Shown here in pieces: positions 1 to 7,775 of a DNA stretch of 64,000 bases (position 1 is the stretch's first letter; every line of letters starts with the position of its first letter). The notes below the pieces were generated by a model. It ran no database searches. It worked only from the letters and a program-made list of their open reading frames with translations, and was not told the DNA's origin. Made by a program: the position numbers and the translations under genes. This DNA comes from CAIMUS01 sp963708455 (GTDB taxonomy: Bacteria; Pseudomonadota; Gammaproteobacteria; Competibacterales; Competibacteraceae), in the NCBI GenBank assembly GCA_963708455.1, contig CAVPSQ010000010.1:682001-746000 (forward strand). The letters run 5' to 3'.

Positions 1-418
1 ACTGCTGGAAAGTCTCTCCATACGGCCAAGGGGTATCGCCCTGATAGAGTACCACCGGCATAATCGGTGGCAGACCCTCGGTGCCGATGCCTTGCGCCAA
101 GGCTTTCTCCCAGATCTGCACCATGTAGCGCAACAACTGCAACGCCGTAAAGCGTTTGGGGGCGCGCTTATGCTCCAGCAGGAGGTAGACGAATCCCGGC
201 CTGCCATCTTTGAGTTTTAGCCGATACAACAGATCCGAATAGTGTTGGCGAAGACGCCTGTCCACAAACGAGTCTTTGGTCAGTTCCAGAGAGTCCAGGT
301 CCAGCAAATCCACAATTTCCTGGGGCAGGTAATGGCGCAGGAAGTCCTGGCCGATGGCCTCGCGAGACCAGATTTCCTTGAAAAACCGGTCATGGGGGTT
401 GCTGAGTTCTGAAGGCAT
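1..418 (-). CDS. Rpn/YhgA-like PD-(D/E)XK nuclease family protein (partial)
   Basis: Only the first 139 residues are present; the gene runs off the left edge. It opens MPSELSNPHDRFFKEIW, the usual start of Rpn (recombination-promoting nuclease)/putative transposase YhgA-like proteins, where a D-x-x-FK motif precedes the nuclease fold. Asp62 (SDLLY) and Glu82-x-Lys84 (LLEHKRAP) fit the D...(D/E)-x-K active-site pattern of PD-(D/E)XK enzymes. Family members are DNA nucleases linked to RecA-independent recombination and are often scattered in multicopy. The start was taken at the ATG before this motif. No partner gene is visible. The family call is fairly secure; the role in this cell is unknown. 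Confidence 0.75.
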   Translation of the reverse strand, partial: MPSELSNPHDRFFKEIWSREAIGQDFLRHYLPQEIVDLLDLDSLELTKDSFVDRRLRQHYSDLLYRLKLKDGRPGFVYLLLEHKRAPKRFTALQLLRYMVQIWEKALAQGIGTEGLPPIMPVVLYQGDTPWPYGETFQQ

Positions 419-581
419 GTTGGCGGTGGCGGCTTGGAAACAGCCTGAAGCGTAGCAGAATCTTGCCTAACTGGTCATGCTCTATGCCCCACGTCGGGTT
501 ACGACGCTATGCTGGCTGAAGGGGCGTGGAATGCACCCTACGCTTGCTATCGCTACTTCCTGACATGGATCAATTTAACAA

Positions 582-832
582 GGCTCAATATGGATTCCGG
601 TCAGTTCAAGTTTGTTACGCCAGAAGCAATTCTAAGAGGGGCCTGAGCAGACCCCTTGCTACGGATGCGGGCGTTCTGCACGAACTGAAATAAGCCCAGA
701 TACAGCGGATTTTGGAGGTTGACCATCGTCGAGGTGGACTTTTTGCCGCATCGGATCGGCACTTGTTCAGTGTCGTCGCTTACCCCTCGTCTGGGCGAGC
801 TGTTCTCAACTTTCTGGAATCCATATTGAGCC
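582..832. repeat. 251-bp element bounded by 19-bp inverted repeats (MITE or IS remnant)
   Basis: GGCTCAATATGGATTCCGG at 582-600 and its inverse CTGGAATCCATATTGAGCC at 814-832 match at 18 of 19 positions. A third copy of the same 19-mer stands alone at 47808-47826. The interior holds no protein I recognise; a minus-strand reading frame across it looks like transposon debris. The stretch 419-581 has no gene that I can see. Confidence 0.55.
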
Positions 833-841
833 ATCCCCCCT

Positions 842-2278
842 TCATACCACACCCTCGGTGTCCGAGAGGACCAGCACCGCCTTGACTCTCAGGCTCTGCA
901 ACAACTGCCGCGCTAGATTCTGCGCCTGTTCCCGCAGTTCCGGCACGGCGGTCGTTTCCCACAGGCTGCCTTTTTGCGGTGGACCCAGGGTATAGAGCTG
1001 GCGCGAAGCGACACCGGTCGCGCTGACCAGCGCTCCGTTCGCATCCACCTCCAGACCCAGCGTCAGGGGATCGGGCCGAACCCGATCGGATTCCAGCAAA
1101 TTCATTATCAGGGGATGCTGTAACTTGCGGTAATTGCCTTCGGGTCCGGTGCAGTTGATCACCCTGTTTACCCGCAAGGTTTGGAGTTCATTACGGTAGC
1201 GGGGTTTATAGCTCGCTTCGACGCCATCGTCCCGTTCTTCATAGGAGCGAATACAACCGGCGTGGACCCGCAACTGCCCAGACTGTTGCAATCGATCCAG
1301 GGTGGCGGCCACTTCGGGCGCAATCCGGTGGCGATGGTTGTCCCAGTACGGTCTGAGATGGCGGAGAAAGCGCTTCTTTTCGACCGCGGTAAGCGCCCGC
1401 CAGAGCACCTGCGTCTGCGGTCGCAAGGCATCGATGACCGTGCGCCAGTCATAGCCCTGGCGCGCCGCCTGATCTATCTCCCGGCGCACCCGCCGCAACA
1501 AGACCCGCAGGGTACTAGAAACATCGGCGATCGTCAGGAAGGAAGGATAAGGCGGTGCACTGGGCCGATGGCGCTGGGGTAACAGGCCATGCCGTGAGAT
1601 CAGATGGATTATGCCCTGGTGGCCGCGCGCTTGCAGTGCCAACACCAGATCGATCGTGGTCAGTCCTGAACCGATCAGCAGGACGCTATCCAGGGGATCG
1701 ATATGACTGAGCGCGGTGGGAGACCAGGGGTCACTGCTGTAGCGCGGGCTCCGGTAAAACGCACTCTCCGCCACCACCGGATCGCTCGGCGGAAAATTGC
1801 CCACCGCCAAGACGATCCGGCTGGCGTGCAGGGTTCTGCCGCTACGCAGTTGAATCCTGTCGCCTTCTTGGTCGGGGAGAACGGCAATGGCCTCATCCTG
1901 GATTTTCTCCAGTTGCGCCAGCGTCCGCGCGTCGGCTTCGGCCTCCCGCAAAATCGCTTGCAGGTAAGCGCCATAGCACCGGCGTGGCGCGAAACTCTCC
2001 GCTGTGAAAGATTGTTCACCATGGCTGTCCAGCCAGCGGAGAAAATGTCCGGCATCCTCGGGAAAGGCACTCATGTTACCGGCGGGAACATTGAGCAAAT
2101 GACGCTCTTCATGAGTGCCGTAAGCGACTCCTAGTCCCACGGTGGGACCACGCTCGATCAGCTTGATGGCAATAGGAACGGTGGCCGAGCGCAGCAGATG
2201 AACCGCCACCATGCAACCGCTGAAACCGCCCCCGATGATGGCAATGGTGGGGGGATTGTCTGAATCTAGTGCAGTCAT
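842..2278 (-). CDS. FAD/NAD(P)-binding oxidoreductase (FAD-NAD(P)-binding family)
   Basis: 478 residues. An N-terminal dinucleotide-binding motif IAIIGGGFSG (about residues 12-21) is followed by the family segment GVAYGTHEERHLLNVPAG (about 49-66) and a second nucleotide-binding motif VLLIGSGLTTIDLVLAL in the middle. This is the layout of the FAD-NAD(P)-binding family (HI0933/YdhS-like), for which substrates are mostly unknown. I chose ATG 2278 because a purine-rich AGGGGG lies about nine bases upstream; the alternative ATG at 2296 overlaps the preceding stop as ATGA. It is the last gene of an apparent Rrf2-cysteine dioxygenase-FAD protein operon, so a role in thiol or sulfur oxidation is plausible but inferred. 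Confidence 0.8.
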   Translation of the reverse strand: MTALDSDNPPTIAIIGGGFSGCMVAVHLLRSATVPIAIKLIERGPTVGLGVAYGTHEERHLLNVPAGNMSAFPEDAGHFLRWLDSHGEQSFTAESFAPRRCYGAYLQAILREAEADARTLAQLEKIQDEAIAVLPDQEGDRIQLRSGRTLHASRIVLAVGNFPPSDPVVAESAFYRSPRYSSDPWSPTALSHIDPLDSVLLIGSGLTTIDLVLALQARGHQGIIHLISRHGLLPQRHRPSAPPYPSFLTIADVSSTLRVLLRRVRREIDQAARQGYDWRTVIDALRPQTQVLWRALTAVEKKRFLRHLRPYWDNHRHRIAPEVAATLDRLQQSGQLRVHAGCIRSYEERDDGVEASYKPRYRNELQTLRVNRVINCTGPEGNYRKLQHPLIMNLLESDRVRPDPLTLGLEVDANGALVSATGVASRQLYTLGPPQKGSLWETTAVPELREQAQNLARQLLQSLRVKAVLVLSDTEGVV

Positions 2279-2292
2279 GACCGGCGTCCCCC

Positions 2293-2871
2293 TCATTGGC
2301 GCGGCCCCGCGAGCAGGCTGTCGTAATCCGCGAACACCGATTCCTTCAAGGGGAACAGATCCATCCGTTGCAAGGGCGGCGAGTACACATGTAGGGTGAC
2401 CAGATCCTGCCCCGCGGGCTGGAGATTACCCACCTGATGCATATCGCTATCCTGACAGACACAGCACTCACCCTCGCGTAATTGCTTGATTTCACTGGGG
2501 AAGAGCAGGCCACAGTCACTGCGGCTGAAGTTGATTTCGGTCGCGGTTCCCTCGACCACCTTGACGAAACAATTGGAGCCTGAGTGGTTATGGATGGGAC
2601 TGCGCTGGCCGCTGCCCCAGCACAGAATCAGCGCGCGAAACGCTTTGCCCTCGTACAGCAGATGGCGCTGATAATACGCCTCGTCGAAGGCCACATAACC
2701 GGCGACATCGCTCCGCTTGAGCGGCAGCGCCTGCAACCGCTCCTGCAGGGTGTGCAGGGGAACCTGCTCCTCGAAGCGATCGAAGTCGGCGAAGACGCCG
2801 AACAGCTTATCGAAAGCCGAAGGCTGACTTCGAGGACGTATATTCATCAGTTCTCCGATTAAGTTAGTCAT
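2293..2871 (-). CDS. Cysteine dioxygenase family protein
   Basis: 192-residue cupin. The metal-binding facial triad of cysteine dioxygenases is visible as His94 and His96 (SPIHNHSGSN) and His145 (DMHQVGN). Unlike many bacterial members, which have Gly at the site, this protein has Cys101 right after the HxH strand and Tyr163 in LHVYSPP, the two residues that form the thioether cofactor in mammalian enzymes. The expected reaction is O2-dependent oxidation of cysteine to cysteine sulfinate in the cytoplasm; mercaptopropionate dioxygenase activity cannot be excluded. The start at 2871 has AAGGG upstream; an internal ATG at 2847 is preceded by GGAG and is also possible. It lies 35 nt after the Rrf2 gene and overlaps the next gene. 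Confidence 0.85.
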   Translation of the reverse strand: MTNLIGELMNIRPRSQPSAFDKLFGVFADFDRFEEQVPLHTLQERLQALPLKRSDVAGYVAFDEAYYQRHLLYEGKAFRALILCWGSGQRSPIHNHSGSNCFVKVVEGTATEINFSRSDCGLLFPSEIKQLREGECCVCQDSDMHQVGNLQPAGQDLVTLHVYSPPLQRMDLFPLKESVFADYDSLLAGPRQ

Positions 2872-2906
2872 AATTTACCCTTAAAAAAGTTCAACAAAGC
2901 GTCGTG

Positions 2907-3308
2907 TCAGGTCACATCGGCGATCGAGGTTTTTTCCATCAAGGCGGAAATCTGGGTGGCAATCTCCTGGAAGAAATGGATCAGAGACTGCTCCCGTTCG
3001 ATCGGTGTGGGTTCATAGAAATAGCGGCTGACCGAGTAGGTGGGCGCCAAGGCGCCATCCAACAGGCGGACGACTTCCGCAATGGTGATCTGAGCCGCCG
3101 GTTTGGCCAGGCGATAACCGCCGCGCGATCCGCGGACGCTGCGCACATAGCCGGAGCGCTTCAGCGACAGCAGAATCTGCTCCAGGAATTTCGCCGGGAT
3201 CTGCTGCGCCTGGGCGATCACTTCAACGGAACAGCAGGCCTCCGGGTCCTGCCGGGCCAGGAAGATCAGCGCCAGCAGGCCATACTCGCTGCGGGTAGTC
3301 AGTCTCAT
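2907..3308 (-). CDS. Rrf2-family transcriptional regulator
   Basis: 133 residues starting MRLTTRSEYGLLALIFLAR, the standard Rrf2 opening. The winged-helix recognition segment reads IPAKFLEQILLSLKRSGYVRSVRGSRGGY (in part; residues 37-65). The three iron-sulfur ligand cysteines of IscR are absent: the only cysteines are 25 and 26. It therefore resembles the cluster-free CymR-type branch, which represses cysteine genes in Firmicutes, though orthology is not shown. It is first in an operon with cysteine dioxygenase and faces the encapsulin shell gene, so it could control both directions. The start was moved to the ATG at 3308, since upstream in-frame sequence lacks family similarity. Confidence 0.85.
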   Translation of the reverse strand: MRLTTRSEYGLLALIFLARQDPEACCSVEVIAQAQQIPAKFLEQILLSLKRSGYVRSVRGSRGGYRLAKPAAQITIAEVVRLLDGALAPTYSVSRYFYEPTPIEREQSLIHFFQEIATQISALMEKTSIADVT

Positions 3309-3615
3309 GCCACTTGTAATCATTACTAAAGTGGTATGAATAGTAAACTTATCTGGACGCTCCAATCAATCTTTTTATTTCACTACGGCTGGCTCATCAG
3401 GGGGTGCAATTACAAAGTGAGCAGGGCATGCTTGTTGCTGGAAGCGTAGGTAGACCGGTGTGCTTCTCCGGCTAATTGAAAATTACTGAAAACCATATAA
3501 TAAATTTGAATAAGGCGGCAAATGTCGATGATATACAATTATCAAGTCACATCGTTTTGACCTGCAAGACCATAAATTCAAAAGTTGTACTTCCCTGCAT
3601 CGAGGAACTGATCCC
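3309..3615. promoter_or_regulatory. Divergent intergenic region between Rrf2 gene and encapsulin shell
   Basis: About 300 AT-rich bases with no gene. TAATCATTA (3317-3325) is a short palindrome just upstream of the Rrf2 start and could be an operator. TATAAT at 3496-3501 could be a -10 box for the shell operon, but the nearest TTGAAA is only 14 bases away, so the promoter is not well defined. GAGGA at 3602-3606 is the ribosome binding site of the shell gene. Confidence 0.45.
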
Positions 3616-4557
3616 ATGACCGACGAGATTCGTCATACCCTGGGCGAACTGGCGGCGCGCCAGCTCGCGAACACGACCAAGACTGTCCCCCAGATGCTAT
3701 CGATCACGCCGCGCTGGCTGGTCGCCTGCCTGCCGTGGGTGCCCGTCGAAGCCGGCACCTACCGTGTCAACCGCGTCATAGAGAAGCGCGCCGACGCTCC
3801 CGCCGATGTCGAGTGCAGTCCTCAGGAAGAGGAAGACCTGCCTGAGACCTTTGTCAATTATGAGGAGCATCCGCGCGAGTACCCGGTGAGCGCGATGACC
3901 ACGGTCCTGGACGTGCAGACCCGCATCTCCGATCTGTACCGTAGCCCCTACGATCAGATTCGGGAGCAGCTTCGCCTCACCATCGAAAAGGTCAAGGAGA
4001 AGCAGGAGAGCGAGATCATCAACAACGATTCATACGGCCTGCTCCCCAGCGTCGTGCCCTCGATGCGCGTCCAGCCGACAACGGCGGCGGGCACACCGAC
4101 GCCTGATGACCTGGACGAACTGATTGCGCGCGTCTGGAAAGAGCCGGCCTTCTTCCTGGCGCACCCACGGGCGATCGCCGCCTTCGGCCGCGAATGCACG
4201 CGCCGCGGCGTTCCACCGCCGACAGTGACCTTGTTCGGCTCGCCGTTCATCACCTGGCGCGGGATTCCCCTCGTCCCCAGCGACAAGCTCGGCGTGGACA
4301 ACAACAATCTGACCAACATTCTGCTGCTGCGCACGGGCGAAAAAAGGCAGGGCGTAGTCGGGCTGTTCCAGCCAGGACTTCCGGGGGAAGTATCGCCCAG
4401 TCTGTCGGTCCGCTTCATGGGCATCAACCGTAAGGCGATTGCCTCCTACCTGATTTCGCTTTACTGTTCAGTGGCGGTTCTCACCGAGGACGCCCTCGGC
4501 GTGCTGGAGAACGTCAATGTCGGCAAGTACCCTGTATACACCCATGACTACCATTGA
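3616..4557 (+). CDS. Family 2A encapsulin nanocompartment shell protein
   Basis: 313 residues, close to the usual length of family 2A (SrpI-like) encapsulins. Family hallmarks read by eye include the N-arm, the segment VLDVQTRISDLYRSPYDQ (about 97-114) followed by a long helix with KVKEKQE and IINND, the PTPDDLDELIARVW helix (about 161-174), FLAHPRAIAAFGRECTRRG, and the SPFITWRGIPLVPSDKLG strand region. These proteins adopt the HK97 phage-capsid fold and self-assemble into shells that enclose a cysteine desulfurase; published family 2A systems are associated with elemental-sulfur storage. GAGGA lies nine bases before ATG 3616. The 3' end overlaps the next gene by 41 nt. No separate cap-binding or CNMP domain is seen, which separates it from family 2B. 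Confidence 0.92.
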   Translation: MTDEIRHTLGELAARQLANTTKTVPQMLSITPRWLVACLPWVPVEAGTYRVNRVIEKRADAPADVECSPQEEEDLPETFVNYEEHPREYPVSAMTTVLDVQTRISDLYRSPYDQIREQLRLTIEKVKEKQESEIINNDSYGLLPSVVPSMRVQPTTAAGTPTPDDLDELIARVWKEPAFFLAHPRAIAAFGRECTRRGVPPPTVTLFGSPFITWRGIPLVPSDKLGVDNNNLTNILLLRTGEKRQGVVGLFQPGLPGEVSPSLSVRFMGINRKAIASYLISLYCSVAVLTEDALGVLENVNVGKYPVYTHDYH

Positions 4558-5251
4558 TCCCGGCTTAGTGGCCGTACCGGCGCCGGCACCCGTGCAGGAT
4601 ATGGCCGGCGCGCAGCAGACCGGGGATAGCCTATCCGCTACGATGGCGGCCCTGTTGAACCCAATGGTGATCGCCCGGATGGCGAACGAGTTGTTCTCCG
4701 CCTTGCCCGGCAGCCCGGCGTCGCCGGCCACCACCTTGCCGCCGGCTCCGCCGGCTACCACCCTGGCTTCGGCGCCGCCGGCCACCCCGCCGGTCGAGGT
4801 GGGGGCGTTGCCGGTCGCTTCGGCTATACCCCCGGCCTCGGCCTTTGCCCCGCCGACTGAGGCCGAGCTCCGCCCGCTGCCCGCCACGGTGACGGGCGCG
4901 ACGGGGTTGCCACTGCCGGCCGCCACCGCGCCCGATTCCCCTGTCGGACCTTACGCGTTCCGTCCTGAGTTGGTCCCCAGCCTGCTGTTCGCATCGCCGC
5001 CGGTCTCACCGCCATCGGCGCCTTCGGTTTCCGCCGTGACTGCGGCGCCACCGGCTGCCGTCACCGAACCCGCAGCGGCGTCTGCCGGATTGTCCTTCTA
5101 CTTCCTCGAAGGGATCCCGTCGACGCCGTACACCACGCCCGCCTTTCCCTTGGAACCCTACGGTTTCGATCCCGCCATGCTCCCCGACCTGGGACTCACG
5201 GCGGGCCCGTACGATCCCCGGATAACCCGGCGTGACTTCCCGAACCTGTAA
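4517..5251 (+). CDS. Free-standing disordered cargo-loading-like protein (truncated duplicate of the desulfurase N-terminal arm)
   Basis: 244 residues, mostly Ala/Pro/Thr low complexity, with no catalytic domain. Three segments stand out: a helix-like stretch MAALLNPMVIARMANELF (43-60), TEAELRPLPATVTGATGL (114-131), and the C-terminal block from YFLEGIP to PYDPRITRRDFPNL (195-244). The last two are clearly homologous to TEADLRALPASLAGATAL and the YFL...PFDPRAVRRDFPIL block of the desulfurase encoded next door. There the PLP domain continues; here a stop codon follows FPNL. In family 2A systems the disordered N-terminus of the desulfurase directs loading into the shell, so this protein could occupy the shell interior without an enzyme. 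ATG 4517 has GGAG seven bases upstream, matching the downstream gene's start. It may be a decayed duplicate or a functional passenger. Confidence 0.75.
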   Translation: MSASTLYTPMTTIDPGLVAVPAPAPVQDMAGAQQTGDSLSATMAALLNPMVIARMANELFSALPGSPASPATTLPPAPPATTLASAPPATPPVEVGALPVASAIPPASAFAPPTEAELRPLPATVTGATGLPLPAATAPDSPVGPYAFRPELVPSLLFASPPVSPPSAPSVSAVTAAPPAAVTEPAAASAGLSFYFLEGIPSTPYTTPAFPLEPYGFDPAMLPDLGLTAGPYDPRITRRDFPNL

Positions 5252-5331
5252 GGGTTTAGCTGAACTGGCGGCCGTCGGTCCGGCTCGACGGCGCCGTCAT
5301 CCGGAGGCCACGGGCCGTCATCGATCGAACG

Positions 5332-5373
5332 GTGGCGGTCCTTGCGGAGGACGCCCCTGGCGTGCTGGAGAAC
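5332..5373 (+). repeat. Fossil copy of the shell-gene 3' end
   Basis: These 42 bases match 4471-4512 of the shell gene at about 36 positions, including the shared end GGCGTGCTGGAGAAC that supplies the ribosome binding site. They show that the 5' part of the cargo gene was duplicated together with the end of the shell gene. The spacer 5252-5331 keeps only weak resemblance to the start of the desulfurase catalytic domain. Confidence 0.75.
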
Positions 5374-5377
5374 GACC

Positions 5378-6997
5378 ATGTTAACGACACCCCTGATGAC
5401 AACCGATCCCGAAGCGACGCTTGCCACCACCCCATCGGCGCCGCCGTTCCCGCCGGCGGGCGAGCAGTTCTCGTTGCCGGGCGTGCCGAGCCTGCAGTCA
5501 TTGCCGGGCATTCCGGCAGTCCCGTCGTCGCCGCCGACCGAGGCGCCGACCGAGGCCGATCTCCGCGCCTTGCCCGCCTCGCTGGCGGGCGCGACGGCGC
5601 TGGTGTCCGAGCTGCCCGGCGCCGCTCCACCAACGACGGCGCCCGGCGCATCGCCCTACTTTCTCAATCGAGAGCAGGCGACGTCCCCGCCCGCCACTCC
5701 GCCGCTGCGCCTTGAATCGCTCGAACTCCGTTCCGACCTGCTGCCGGATCTGGGTTTCTCCGCGCGCCCGTTCGACCCCAGGGCGGTGCGGCGCGACTTC
5801 CCGATCCTGCAGGAGCGGGTGCACGGCAGGCCGCTGATCTGGCTCGACAACGGCGCCACCACGCAAAAGCCCAACGCGGTCATCGAGCGCCTGGATTATT
5901 ATTACCGGCACGAGAACTCCAACATCCACCGCGCCGCCCACACCCTCGCGGCGCGGGCCACCGACGCCTACGAGGGGGCGCGGGAGAAGGTGCGCCGCTT
6001 CCTGAACGCCGCCTCGGCCCGCGAGATCGTGTTCGTCCGCGGCGCCACCGAAGGCATCAATCTCGTCGCCCAGTCCTGGGGCCGGCGCAACGTCGGGCCG
6101 GACGACGAGATCGTCATCACCTGGCTGGAGCACCACGCCAACATCGTGCCGTGGCAGCAATTGTGCGCGGAGAAGGGCGCCCGCCTGCGCGTCGCTCCGG
6201 TGGACGACCACGGCCAGGTCATCCTCGAGGAGTACGAAAAGCTGCTTGGACCGCGCACCAAGGTGGTGTCGATCACCCAGGTGTCGAACGCGCTGGGCAC
6301 CATCACGCCGGTGCGCGAGATGGTCGAGATTGCCCACCGCTACGGCGCCCGCGTGCTCGTCGACGGCGCCCAGGGCGTCTGCCATCTGCGGGTGGATGTG
6401 CAGAACCTCGACTGCGACTGGTACGTGTTTTCGGGCCACAAGATGTTCGCCCCCACCGGCATCGGCGCCGTCTTCGGCAAGGAAGACCTGCTCAACACCA
6501 CGCCGCCGTGGCAGGGCGGCGGCAACATGATCCTGGACGTCACCTTCGAGAAGACCGTCTACCAGCCGGCGCCGACGCGATTCGAGGCGGGCACCGGCAA
6601 TATCGCCGACGCCGTGGGTCTCGGCGCGGCGATCGACTATCTCGACCAGATCGGGATGGAGAACGTCAGCCGCTACGAGCACGAACTGCTGGTCTATGCG
6701 ACCGCGGCGCTCGCCAGCGTCCCCGGTCTGCGCCTGATCGGCACGGCGCGCGAGAAGGCCGCGGTGCTCTCCTTCGTCCTCGACGACATTCGTAGCGAGG
6801 ATGTCGGCGTTGCCCTCGACCAGGACGGCATCGCGGTGCGCGCCGGCCATCACTGCGCCCAACCCATCCTGCGCCGCTTCGGCCTGGAGAGCACGGTCCG
6901 CGCGTCGCTGGCGCTGTACAACATCCACGAAGACATCGATGCGCTGGTCGCCGCACTGCTGCGCATCCAGGCCGGACGCGGCCATCGTGGGCTATGA
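5378..6997 (+). CDS. Family 2A encapsulin cargo cysteine desulfurase (SufS-like) with disordered N-terminal arm
   Basis: 539 residues. Residues 1-125 are Pro/Ala/Thr-rich and predicted disordered by inspection; from about 131 a complete class V aminotransferase fold follows (PFDPRAVRRDFPIL...LIWLDNGATTQKP). PLP lysine is Lys355 (FSGHKMFAPTGIG), the cofactor-stacking His lies in LEHHANIVPW, and the sulfur-accepting catalytic cysteine is Cys493 (RAGHHCAQPILRRFG). It converts cysteine to alanine, leaving a persulfide. In family 2A systems it is the encapsulated enzyme and the disordered arm mediates loading. ATG 5378 is preceded by TGGAG eight bases upstream; ATG 5396 is an in-frame alternative. 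It is the complete paralogue of the truncated gene at 4517-5251 and of the fragment at 9344-9555. Confidence 0.92.
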   Translation: MLTTPLMTTDPEATLATTPSAPPFPPAGEQFSLPGVPSLQSLPGIPAVPSSPPTEAPTEADLRALPASLAGATALVSELPGAAPPTTAPGASPYFLNREQATSPPATPPLRLESLELRSDLLPDLGFSARPFDPRAVRRDFPILQERVHGRPLIWLDNGATTQKPNAVIERLDYYYRHENSNIHRAAHTLAARATDAYEGAREKVRRFLNAASAREIVFVRGATEGINLVAQSWGRRNVGPDDEIVITWLEHHANIVPWQQLCAEKGARLRVAPVDDHGQVILEEYEKLLGPRTKVVSITQVSNALGTITPVREMVEIAHRYGARVLVDGAQGVCHLRVDVQNLDCDWYVFSGHKMFAPTGIGAVFGKEDLLNTTPPWQGGGNMILDVTFEKTVYQPAPTRFEAGTGNIADAVGLGAAIDYLDQIGMENVSRYEHELLVYATAALASVPGLRLIGTAREKAAVLSFVLDDIRSEDVGVALDQDGIAVRAGHHCAQPILRRFGLESTVRASLALYNIHEDIDALVAALLRIQAGRGHRGL

Positions 6998-7122
6998 CGC
7001 GAGCGGAGTCAAAGGCGCCGCGCTGCCAGGCGTTCGAACCAGGCGTTGACAAGCAGCCGCCGCGCTGGGGTGAGCAGCAGTAGGGTTGCTTGCAGGAAAT
7101 AACCTCATACCTACCCTTGTCA

Positions 7123-7146
7123 GATCCCTTCCCTCTGGAAGGGATC
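7123..7146. terminator. Strong 10-bp stem-loop after the desulfurase gene
   Basis: GATCCCTTCC-CTCT-GGAAGGGATC is a perfect stem with a four-base loop, 126 bases after the desulfurase stop. No T-run follows, so it is not a canonical intrinsic terminator; it may protect the upstream mRNA end or attenuate readthrough into the rhodanese gene. The rest of 6998-7285 is non-coding and AT-rich near the rhodanese start. Confidence 0.45.
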
Positions 7147-7285
7147 AACGGTGAACGCTGCCCGCTCTATATGCAAAATAGTAATTAGAAAATCATTTAA
7201 AATTCTTTTATGTAATAAATAACTGTCGCTATATTTGTTGTTTGTTGAATCCCTTTACCTACATGCTGATCGAAAGGAGTACAAG

Positions 7286-7702
7286 ATGCCAGAGCAGTTT
7301 CTTGGCGATGTCAGTCCCATCCAAGCCTGGGAGAATCTGCAGACCGAGGCCAGCGCGGTATTGGTCGATGTCCGCACCCGCGCCGAATGGACCTTCGTCG
7401 GCGGCCCCGACCTCACCAGTCTGGGCAAGTCTGTGGCTCAGGCCGAGTGGCTGGTATTTCCAGCGATGAAACGCAACCCCAGATTCGTCGAAGATTTGAA
7501 GACTCAGGGCATCACCCCGCGGCAGTTGGTGTACTTGATCTGTCGTAGCGGCGTGCGCTCGCGGGAGGCGGCCAAACTACTGGCCGAAAAAGGCTATACC
7601 ACCTACAACGTGGCCGATGGCTTCGAGGGTCAGATCAACGGCAACGGCCATCGGGGCATAGGTGGCTGGCGAGCCGAGGGGCTGCCTTGGAGTCAGAGTT
7701 GA
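7286..7702 (+). CDS. Single-domain rhodanese-like sulfurtransferase
   Basis: 138 residues forming one rhodanese domain. The start of the domain is seen in VLVDVRTRAEW (25-35), and the active-site loop is CRSGVRSREAA with catalytic Cys87. The C-terminal signature YTTYNVADGFEG precedes a tail GHRGIGGWRAEGLPW typical of this subfamily. It can carry a persulfide sulfur and transfer it to an acceptor; given the position it may receive or deliver sulfane sulfur linked to the encapsulated desulfurase. Rhodaneses are recurrent members of family 2A encapsulin operons. ATG 7286 has an ideal AAAGGAG five bases upstream. It is separated by 288 bases from the desulfurase, so it may have its own promoter. 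Confidence 0.88.
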   Translation: MPEQFLGDVSPIQAWENLQTEASAVLVDVRTRAEWTFVGGPDLTSLGKSVAQAEWLVFPAMKRNPRFVEDLKTQGITPRQLVYLICRSGVRSREAAKLLAEKGYTTYNVADGFEGQINGNGHRGIGGWRAEGLPWSQS

Positions 7703-7775
7703 GCCAATGAACGACATCAATTGAATGCCCCCAGGCGGGCAAAAGGGCAATCCATGAGAATCGCGAATGATGTAA

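Noticed and set aside
601..852. 83-residue minus-strand frame across the 251-base element
   Set aside because: Most of it is element sequence and includes both terminal repeats; no family resemblance was recognised.
2907..3308. IscR assignment for the Rrf2 gene
   Set aside because: The three cluster-binding cysteines are missing and no isc genes are adjacent.
3616..4557. Phage major capsid protein
   Set aside because: HK97 fold is shared, but the sequence matches family 2A encapsulins and is flanked by a desulfurase, rhodanese and CysE rather than phage genes.
4468..4926. Minus-strand frame opposite the disordered targeting protein
   Set aside because: Considered because the + strand product is low complexity. 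The + strand frame shares motifs, start context and ribosome binding site with the desulfurase arm, so it is the real one.
5498..6985. Long open frame on the minus strand opposite the desulfurase
   Set aside because: It is the antisense shadow of a high-GC gene; composition is biased to Arg/Gly/Val and no domain is recognisable.
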